A DNA stretch of 39,151 nucleotides from positions 1-39,151 of the forward strand of contig JABGQV010000050.1 of assembly GCA_018648655.1 (NCBI GenBank), read 5' to 3'. Below the pieces are notes generated by a model. It saw nothing but the letters and a program-made list of their open reading frames with translations. It was not told where the DNA came from and made no database searches. The position numbers and the translations under genes were made by a program. Below are positions 33,339 through 39,151 of this stretch, one piece after another. This stretch comes from Anaerolineae bacterium (GTDB lineage: Bacteria; Chloroflexota; Anaerolineae; Anaerolineales; Villigracilaceae). How positions within the stretch are numbered: the first letter of the stretch is position 1; each line of letters begins with the position of its first letter.

Positions 33339-33704
33339 TTATAAAGCTCCTGCTTTCTTCAACGCACTCTCTAACTGAATTAGAGACGCAGGCTTAATAA
33401 TCATCGCCTGTGCGCCACCTTCGAGGGCGCGCTTTTTTGTTTCGGGTTGATCATCCGAGGTAATCACAATTGCGGGCACATTCATCAAGCGGGGTTCACG
33501 CCGCAAATAGGCTAAAATTTCTAAGCCATCTACACCAGGCATATTTACATCCAATAAAACCAAAGGCGGCAATTTCTCTGCAAGCAAAGCCATCCCTGGG
33601 CTTGAGCCATATGCAGCACGCGCTTCTATCCCTAACATTTGCAGCATCTCTACCAAAGCATCTGCGGTATTACGATTATCATCAATTACAAGGGCTTCTT
33701 TCAT
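33339..33704 (-). CDS. Single-domain (CheY-like) response regulator
   Basis: This 121-residue receiver domain has LVIDDNRNTAD, the acceptor Asp in LVLLDVNMPGVDGLEI (about 53), a Thr in VITSDDQ and the Lys in MIIKPAS. Its ATG overlaps the stop codon of the moeA-PBP gene (TAATG), so it is translationally coupled to a molybdenum-cofactor protein, an unusual partner for a receiver. It has no output domain and no kinase nearby. Confidence 0.9.
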   Translation of the reverse strand: MKEALVIDDNRNTADALVEMLQMLGIEARAAYGSSPGMALLAEKLPPLVLLDVNMPGVDGLEILAYLRREPRLMNVPAIVITSDDQPETKKRALEGGAQAMIIKPASLIQLESALKKAGAL

Positions 33705-35629
33705 TATTTTTCTCCAAATCCATAACCGGGCATCTCTGCTACCGTGTCTCTAAATTCTTTACTTTCTATAACCTCAAAAAGCGGAGTTAAAAGTTCACTT
33801 TCAAAATATTTCTCGGGAATAATTAACTCATAACGCTCTTCAAAAAGTGGTACAAAATCCAGTTCCAGAGCTTGAGCTGCTGCTGCAATTCCTAAACCAC
33901 AATCAGCACGTCCCGAAGCGACAGCCGCCGCCACGCCTAAATGAGTATATTCTTCTTGATTGTAGCCCAATATATCTTCAGAAGCTATCCCCAATAAGTT
34001 CAGGTGATAATCTAGAAGGACGCGCGTCCCTGCGCCGCGTTGGCGATTAACAAACTGGATATCTGAACTAGCCACATCTTCCAGTGCCCGAACATTTTTC
34101 AGGTTCGAACGCGGGATAATTAGACCTTGCTCCCGTTTCACCAGCATCACCTGCCTCACACTTTTTTCCATTAAATATTTGGCAATATAGCTATCATTAT
34201 ATACCCCTGTTTCTGGGTCAAGAAGATGTGACCCTGCCAGATGCGCCTCCCCACGTTTCAACGCGATAAGTCCTCCCAACGAGCCTACATTCGCCGAAAC
34301 CAAACGCCGATTACGCATCGAAAGATATTGCGCAATCAAATCCAACGTCATATCGTGCGAACCGATGCAAAAGATGGTTTTCTCAAGTTCTTCGCGCGAG
34401 CGATAGAGATGAATATCAACTTCATCGCCAGCTTCTGCGCCTTGTGTGCCGCACGGCATAATTGCTAATCCATCTGCACGAACGAGGGAGGAGATCACAC
34501 CCGCTCCACGATTCAGTGGCGCGGCGAGCATCTTCTCGCCCACACGCCCAACTGCCATGCGGATATAGTCGTCGTCTCCGGCGGGGGAGGTTGTTTTGCG
34601 AGTTAATATCGCTTTAACGGTATCAAGCTGAATTGGCGCGCGTCCCGTCCATTTGGCGATCATCGGCTCGACAAAAATTTCTCCCGTCAACGCGGCCGAG
34701 ACAGGGTATCCCGGCATCCCAATAATCGGTTTATTTTCGATCATCCCGATAATGACGGGGTGTCCTGGACGAACAGCAACGCCATGCACGAGGAGCGTGC
34801 CGAGCTTTTCTACCACACCCGCCGAAAAATCTTCTGCCCCTGCCGATGAACCGGCGTTGAGCAAAATCAGATCATGGTCACGAGCGGCTTCGGCTACACG
34901 CTGGGAGATGAGGTCAAAATCATCAATCGTGATGGGGAAACAGGTAGCGAGACCGCCCCATTTTTTGATCTGCGCTGCCAAAACGAGAGAGTTATATTCA
35001 AGAATATCGCCACGTTTAAGCTCGCTGCCGATCTCGACCAACTCTGTGCCTGTCGGCAAAATAGCAACGCGCGGCTTGCGAGAAACGGGGACTTCAACAT
35101 GCCCAGAAGCGGCAATCGCGCCCAAATCGGCGGGACGCAGAATATGCCCAGCGGGCAAAACGAGCTGCGTGGCGACAATATCTTCGCCGAGCGGGCGGAC
35201 ATGTTTCCACGGCGCAACCGCAGCACGGATGCGAATTTCTTTCGGCTCACGAATGGCGGGGGTAATTTCGCCATTGGCATCGAGGGCTTCGGTTTCTTCG
35301 ATCATGATAACCGCGTTGAATGCTTCGGGGAGCGGATCGCCAGTATCAACATATTCTGCTTGCTCACCAATCTGTAGAGTGAGCGGCGCGGTCAGCGTTG
35401 CACCCGCCGTATCTTGCGCGCGGACAGCGAATCCGTCCATCGCCGAGGCATGGTAATGCGGCGAGGAGGCTTTCGCCCAAATTGGCTCAGCGAGCACGCG
35501 ACCAAGTGCATTTTCATCGAGGGGAACGATTTCGGTTGCCAGCACGCGCCATAAATCAGTGTCTTGCAGGGCAGATTTTAGCGCGGCTTTGGCTTTGTCG
35601 AGGGGGATGTCGTGGAGGTAGAGGGACAT
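33704..35629 (-). CDS. MoeA-family molybdopterin molybdenumtransferase fused to a PBP-like domain
   Basis: The 641-residue protein has a complete MoeA part (about 1-410): SAMDGFAVRA, PTGTELVEIG, NAGSSAGAEDFS, HGVAVRPGHPV and GMPGYPVSA. A C-terminal domain (about 425-641) resembles periplasmic/LysR-type substrate binding folds (PBP_like): FCIGSHDMTLDLIAQYL, RQRGAGTRVLLDY, ADCGLGIAAAAQAL. MoeA inserts molybdate or tungstate into the adenylylated pterin cofactor; the extra domain may sense oxyanion or cofactor. No strong Shine-Dalgarno precedes the start. It is followed by a coupled receiver gene and preceded by an AT-rich gene that separates it from a second moeA. Confidence 0.92.
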   Translation of the reverse strand: MSLYLHDIPLDKAKAALKSALQDTDLWRVLATEIVPLDENALGRVLAEPIWAKASSPHYHASAMDGFAVRAQDTAGATLTAPLTLQIGEQAEYVDTGDPLPEAFNAVIMIEETEALDANGEITPAIREPKEIRIRAAVAPWKHVRPLGEDIVATQLVLPAGHILRPADLGAIAASGHVEVPVSRKPRVAILPTGTELVEIGSELKRGDILEYNSLVLAAQIKKWGGLATCFPITIDDFDLISQRVAEAARDHDLILLNAGSSAGAEDFSAGVVEKLGTLLVHGVAVRPGHPVIIGMIENKPIIGMPGYPVSAALTGEIFVEPMIAKWTGRAPIQLDTVKAILTRKTTSPAGDDDYIRMAVGRVGEKMLAAPLNRGAGVISSLVRADGLAIMPCGTQGAEAGDEVDIHLYRSREELEKTIFCIGSHDMTLDLIAQYLSMRNRRLVSANVGSLGGLIALKRGEAHLAGSHLLDPETGVYNDSYIAKYLMEKSVRQVMLVKREQGLIIPRSNLKNVRALEDVASSDIQFVNRQRGAGTRVLLDYHLNLLGIASEDILGYNQEEYTHLGVAAAVASGRADCGLGIAAAAQALELDFVPLFEERYELIIPEKYFESELLTPLFEVIESKEFRDTVAEMPGYGFGEK

Positions 35630-35654
35630 ATTATGGGGTTTATTTTATTACTCA

Positions 35655-36476
35655 CTAAGATGGACGTTCAATAACAGCAAATGACGGGGCTTTTTGCGCT
35701 CCATTATTTACAAGGGAAAACCAATAACTCGTATCAACCATATTACTCGCACTAAGAACAACGCGAACCCTATATTCATCATCTTTTAGAAGTAAGTCTT
35801 TATTCTCAGGCGTAAATGTATCTTGTGAATAACTAGCATCACTGAAAACATACATCTTTTTTCGTTTCTTTATACAAAGCTGCTCTGGCTTCCCAGAAGC
35901 ACTCAAATTTATTTTTTCTTGTTTATGATCTGGTGGAGGCTGATTCTGCCATCGAGGACTTTCATGCTTCTCTTGTAAAGTGCCTTTTTTATCGTAAAAT
36001 TCCACTTTTGCATGAACATCAATAGCATCCTCTATGCTTGAATCTTTATCTTTTATATTTTTGAAAACAATATAAAATCGTTCAAAAGTATCCCCTTCTT
36101 GAATATCAACCTGTCCTTTGATAGAAGTCATTTTTTGACGAGTTGTTATATAACTGTCTGTCGAAGAGCTCACTATTGCATCATCTGCTTTAATTGGACG
36201 CAACCAAGGATAGTCAGTATCTGGAAAACTTTTATTCCCAATAGCTCGAACGAAAGTTGTGATATCTTCTTTTTCAAAACCTGTTGTTTGGATATTTGGC
36301 TTAGTGTTCTTTATTTTTCCTAACTCCCTTTGTTGAAAAAAGATTTGTATAACCAAAAGAACTATCACCAAAAAAGATGCATTTTGCAAACTGAATATAG
36401 GCAAGTTCAGAATCGCGCCAATGAAAATACTAACTACTCCTAAAACAGTCGGCCACCAAAATTTCTTTTTTTGCAC
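35655..36476 (-). CDS. Membrane protein of unknown function between two moeA genes
   Basis: I do not recognise this 273-residue protein. It starts at GTG with GGAGAG 7 bases upstream, has two N-terminal hydrophobic segments (about 8-27 and 31-48), then a soluble domain of about 220 residues rich in Lys, Asp and Ser with predicted beta-strands (ERFYIVFKNI, VHAKVEFYDKKG, YRVRVVLSAS). Base composition is clearly more AT-rich than the GC-rich moeA genes on either side, which suggests a later insertion. Spacing of 26 and 25 bases keeps it within the operon. Confidence 0.75.
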   Translation of the reverse strand: MQKKKFWWPTVLGVVSIFIGAILNLPIFSLQNASFLVIVLLVIQIFFQQRELGKIKNTKPNIQTTGFEKEDITTFVRAIGNKSFPDTDYPWLRPIKADDAIVSSSTDSYITTRQKMTSIKGQVDIQEGDTFERFYIVFKNIKDKDSSIEDAIDVHAKVEFYDKKGTLQEKHESPRWQNQPPPDHKQEKINLSASGKPEQLCIKKRKKMYVFSDASYSQDTFTPENKDLLLKDDEYRVRVVLSASNMVDTSYWFSLVNNGAQKAPSFAVIERPS

Positions 36477-36502
36477 AATACACTCTCCAAAAAACGGCTT
36501 TG

Positions 36503-37753
36503 CTAATTAAGAATCACATCCACCATTTCGCCTGCGCTCAACCCAGTCGCATCCGCAGAGATTTTCAGCAAGCCATCGGCAGAAACGAGTGTGAAAATCA
36601 AATTAGATTTGCCAAAAATGGGTTCTGCCAAGAAGCCGCCCTTCGACTGCGCTTCGCTCCGCTCAGGGGCTAGCTTTATCGGTATCCAATCCTCCCGCCC
36701 AGCTTGGGAAGAAAGGTTCACTGTCAATTTTGCAGAAACGCTTGGGCGCAATTCTTCTGTGTATAGTCCAAGCAAACGCCGTACGAGGGGGGCAACGAAA
36801 ACATATCCATTCACCAACGCGCTAACGGGGTTTCCCGGCAACCCGATCACGGCTTTGCCATCGCAAACGCCCAAAATGGTCGGCTTGCCCGGGCGGGTGT
36901 TCACGCCATGCACCAGCACGCCCGGCTCGCCCAATTCGTCTATCGCGGCGGCGGTCATGTCGCGTGCGCTGGCGGATGAACCGGCTGTGACGAGCACCAT
37001 TTCGCATTCGTTCAAGGCTCGTGAAATTGCAACTTTCATCGCATCCATATTGTCGGCGACGATGCCGTAGCCCACCGCTTCACCCCCATATTTCTCAACC
37101 AATGTTGATAAAGTATAGGAATTAATATCTCGGACTTGCCCGGGTTGTGGACGTTTTTCTGGATGAACAACTTCATCGCCGCTGGAGATAATGCCGATTT
37201 TGGGATGCTGCGCCACCTCGACTTGGGTGAAGCCGAGTGCCATTAATCCGCCAACTTCGGCGGGACGGATCGGACTCCCTTTAGGCTTGATGAGGGCATC
37301 TTTGACGACATCTTCACCGATACGGATCACGTTCTCGCCATCTGCGACTGCGCGAAGAATTTCGATTTCGTTCTCAACTGTCTGCGTATATTCGAGCATG
37401 ACAACCGCATCCGCGCCTTTGGGGAGCATCCCGCCGGTATGGATGATAGCGGTTGTCGTAGGCGTAATCTCAAGGTCGGGCGTTGCACCCATCGGGCATT
37501 CGCCGATCAGGTTTAGGTAGGCGGGGAGAGAATCCGATGCGCCATAGGTATCGCGGGCTTTGACCGCGAATCCGTCCACAGTGGAACGGGGGAATTCGGG
37601 TAAAGCATGCGGAGCGCGGAGGTCGGTTGCGGTGATTCTGCCCAATGCCGAATCGGTGTCTATCGTTTCGGTGGCAAGTTTAGGGTCAGGGAGGTTCCGC
37701 AGCAATTTATCCAGTGATTCTTTTGGGGGGAGGAGTGTGAGAAATTCAGGCAT
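36503..37753 (-). CDS. moeA: Molybdopterin molybdenumtransferase MoeA
   Basis: The 416-residue protein has the full MoeA set: RSTVDGFAVKA (about 55-65), IHTGGMLPKGADAVVMLEYT, IGIISSGDEVV, VTAGSSASARDMTAAA, HGVNTRPGKPTILG and GLPGNPVSALV. It completes molybdenum or tungsten insertion into molybdopterin. Together with the moeA-PBP fusion it makes a paralogous pair, an arrangement also seen in archaea and some other prokaryotes, where the two may prefer different metals or partners. No moaABCE, mogA or molybdate transporter gene is in the window. Confidence 0.94.
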   Translation of the reverse strand: MPEFLTLLPPKESLDKLLRNLPDPKLATETIDTDSALGRITATDLRAPHALPEFPRSTVDGFAVKARDTYGASDSLPAYLNLIGECPMGATPDLEITPTTTAIIHTGGMLPKGADAVVMLEYTQTVENEIEILRAVADGENVIRIGEDVVKDALIKPKGSPIRPAEVGGLMALGFTQVEVAQHPKIGIISSGDEVVHPEKRPQPGQVRDINSYTLSTLVEKYGGEAVGYGIVADNMDAMKVAISRALNECEMVLVTAGSSASARDMTAAAIDELGEPGVLVHGVNTRPGKPTILGVCDGKAVIGLPGNPVSALVNGYVFVAPLVRRLLGLYTEELRPSVSAKLTVNLSSQAGREDWIPIKLAPERSEAQSKGGFLAEPIFGKSNLIFTLVSADGLLKISADATGLSAGEMVDVILN

Positions 37754-37791
37754 AATTTTAAGTTTAAGGTTTAATGTTGAAAGGTTGAAGG

Positions 37792-38679
37792 TTAGCGCAT
37801 CCAGAAGGTAACAGTTAGGGTGTAGAGTGTTAATCCTATCACGCTATAGGCTAAGAATTTGAGAAATTTCCAATTTGGAGAGGCGCCTTGTGCAATTTTT
37901 TGCATCCAATAGATTTGAAAAAAGGCGAGAGGAGCCACATAAAAAACAGGCGCAAAAAGCGCCCGAGGAAAGCCAAAGAGAGGCATCGCAGCGAAGAGAA
38001 AATAGGCAGTCAGAATGAGAATATGATGTAAGGAAATAGCGCGCTCCCAACCGATGCGGAGAAGGAGGCTGCCACGCTCATATTTGAGGTCTTCTTTATA
38101 AGTGGGGAAATTGAGGACGAGAAAAGCAGTGACAGCGAGGAGAGCGAGCGGAGAAATAACCGCGCTGAGCAGGCGATGTACATCTCCCATTTGTATAGTG
38201 AGCGAAAAAGCAGGGGTAAAAATAGTGATAAGAATTGCAAGAAGTTGCTCACCAAAACCGCTGGTGACAACGCGCATCGGTGGGAGGGCATAGATGATGG
38301 CAAGGATGAAAATTATCACGGCAAAAATAATGGCCATGATGTTGATGCCGCTTTGAAAAAGAGCAATTGTGAAGAGTGCAACACCGCCAAGTAATGCCAT
38401 CGAGATTTGAAAGAGTGCGGCACGCACCCAATTGCGTTCTTTGATAGTTTCTTCTGCAAGAATTGGCTCATTATGGGGGGTGAAATAAACCGTGAGCAAA
38501 TTCATGGCGAGGGCAAGGAGGAGAATCCAGCCAAGGCCTAGCCAAAAGCTAAGGGGAGAATCCGCGCGCCCAAGATAGCGGGCAATGCCCACACCGAGGG
38601 TATAACTCAGCCCGGTGAGGGTGAGGAGGAAGGGATTCGTGAAGGGGAGGAGTTTTGTCAATAATCGGTTTTTAGTCAT
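37792..38679 (-). CDS. UbiA-like prenyltransferase-family membrane protein, degenerate first motif
   Basis: The 295-residue protein has about eight or nine membrane helices in a UbiA/MenA-like layout. In place of the first Asp-rich metal motif (NDxxDxxxD) it has MNLLTVYFTPHNE, with no Asp. The second site reads NFPTYKEDLKYERGSLLLRIG, which keeps Asp and Glu and the following G...L...G pattern of MenA/UbiA proteins. Active members prenylate quinone precursors or make archaeal-type lipids; loss of the first motif leaves activity in doubt. It lies between moeA and the edge ORF. Confidence 0.7.
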   Translation of the reverse strand: MTKNRLLTKLLPFTNPFLLTLTGLSYTLGVGIARYLGRADSPLSFWLGLGWILLLALAMNLLTVYFTPHNEPILAEETIKERNWVRAALFQISMALLGGVALFTIALFQSGINIMAIIFAVIIFILAIIYALPPMRVVTSGFGEQLLAILITIFTPAFSLTIQMGDVHRLLSAVISPLALLAVTAFLVLNFPTYKEDLKYERGSLLLRIGWERAISLHHILILTAYFLFAAMPLFGFPRALFAPVFYVAPLAFFQIYWMQKIAQGASPNWKFLKFLAYSVIGLTLYTLTVTFWMR

Positions 38680-38691
38680 CAGTGGTCAGTA

Positions 38692-39123
38692 TCAGGCTAA
38701 TTGTTCAGAAATGCTTTCTATTTCTGTTTCTAAATCTTGTGCCCAAATAGGCAAACTTGAATTATCTTGGTCAATATGCTCATGTATTCTTCGAATGATA
38801 TAAACAAGAGATTCTGCTGTTGCTATAGCGGTGTCATAATCAACTCTGTAAAACAAACGCAATTTATCGTGTCCACCAAATCTTTCTGGAACAGAAAAAG
38901 GAGAAGCATGAACAAGAGAATCTCGGTATGGCTTCAGGGTTTCAACAAAGCCACTTATAGTTTCGTCGTTATCTATTTCGAACTTTCGTCCTGATATTAT
39001 TTCAGGATAAATTCGCAATTTTCTACTAAGCTTTGTGTCTTTAATTTCTTTTTGTCTTTTAGCAGACAAATGCTCAATACCATTCTTTTGCACATAATGT
39101 ACGTCCTCAAAGCTTTCGGACAC
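38692..39123 (-). CDS. Small ORF with RX4H motif, possibly 5'-truncated HEPN-like gene
   Basis: The frame opens right after an in-frame TAG (39129-39127); its only upstream start is a GTG at 39123 with no Shine-Dalgarno. The product begins abruptly inside what looks like a folded domain (ESFEDVHYVQKNGIEHLSA), so the gene may be broken or frameshifted with its 5' part beyond the window. The 143 residues are mainly helical and include YRDSLVHASPF, which holds Arg-x4-His like the HEPN RNase motif. That motif is short and also occurs in unrelated proteins. Function is unknown. Confidence 0.5.
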   Translation of the reverse strand: MSESFEDVHYVQKNGIEHLSAKRQKEIKDTKLSRKLRIYPEIISGRKFEIDNDETISGFVETLKPYRDSLVHASPFSVPERFGGHDKLRLFYRVDYDTAIATAESLVYIIRRIHEHIDQDNSSLPIWAQDLETEIESISEQLA

Positions 39124-39151
39124 AATCTAATGGAGACTTTCTGCCTCACTG

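Noticed and set aside
34653-35456. Open frame of 267 codons on the plus strand
   Set aside because: It is fully antisense to the moeA-PBP gene, whose motifs are unambiguous; GC-rich codons leave few stops in this frame. The translation is Ser/Arg/Pro-rich without domain features.

Overview
The window is a 39 kb stretch of moderate-to-low GC bacterial chromosome. The gene set fits a Chloroflexota bacterium, most likely Anaerolineae-like: a Flp/Tad-type pilin, a TtuA/TtuB-like tRNA thiolation pair, RNase J, alpha-type glutamine synthetase, a MoeA with a C-terminal periplasmic-binding-like domain, GT87/GT-C membrane glycosyltransferases, and a Firmicutes-style SOS box (GAAC-N4-GTTC). This placement is inferred from gene content only; no rRNA or tRNA gene was seen.

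Layout. 1-1582: 3' part of a caspase-like protease gene cut by the window edge. 1.6-4.6 kb: a Flp-type pilin fused to five Ig-like repeats plus a small membrane protein, bracketed by non-coding DNA. At about 4.07-4.59 kb lies a gene-free block with many perfect hairpins (four closed by GNRA tetraloops) and an intrinsic terminator; I read it as an unassigned structured RNA. 4.7-8.3 kb: Ada-like repair protein, EamA transporter, glutamine synthetase and a cupin. 8.4-12.7 kb: ttuA/ttuB-like genes (-), then a YraN-family nuclease, miaA and an acyl-CoA ligase (+). 12.8-15.6 kb: ftsH and exonuclease III (-). 15.6-19.9 kb: CheY-like regulator, DUF192 protein, LysM/M23 peptidase, then RNase J behind a consensus promoter and a leader with two terminator-like hairpins. 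20-22.7 kb: sugar-phosphate transferase (-) and an OmpR-type two-component pair (+). 22.7-24.2 kb: a membrane protein and a lytic transglycosylase (-) whose TTGACA-N18-TATAAT promoter contains an SOS-like palindrome. 24.5-31.7 kb: envelope/lipid genes (GT87, lipid kinase, aldo/keto reductase, sulfatase-like enzyme, GT-C-like protein) and AlaX, all (-). 31.8-33.7 kb: the primary sigma factor and a response regulator. 33.7-38.7 kb: two moeA-family genes separated by an AT-rich membrane-protein gene, then a UbiA-like protein. At the right edge is a small ORF with an RX4H motif, possibly a broken HEPN-like gene.

Themes are tRNA quality and modification (TtuA/B, MiaA, AlaX), envelope polymer synthesis and remodelling (sugar transferase, GT87, sulfatase-like, M23, SLT), signalling (four response-regulator or kinase genes) and molybdenum cofactor synthesis. 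The strongest candidates for undescribed biology are the structured RNA at 4.07-4.59 kb, the SOS-controlled membrane protein/transglycosylase pair, and the pilin-adhesin fusion.
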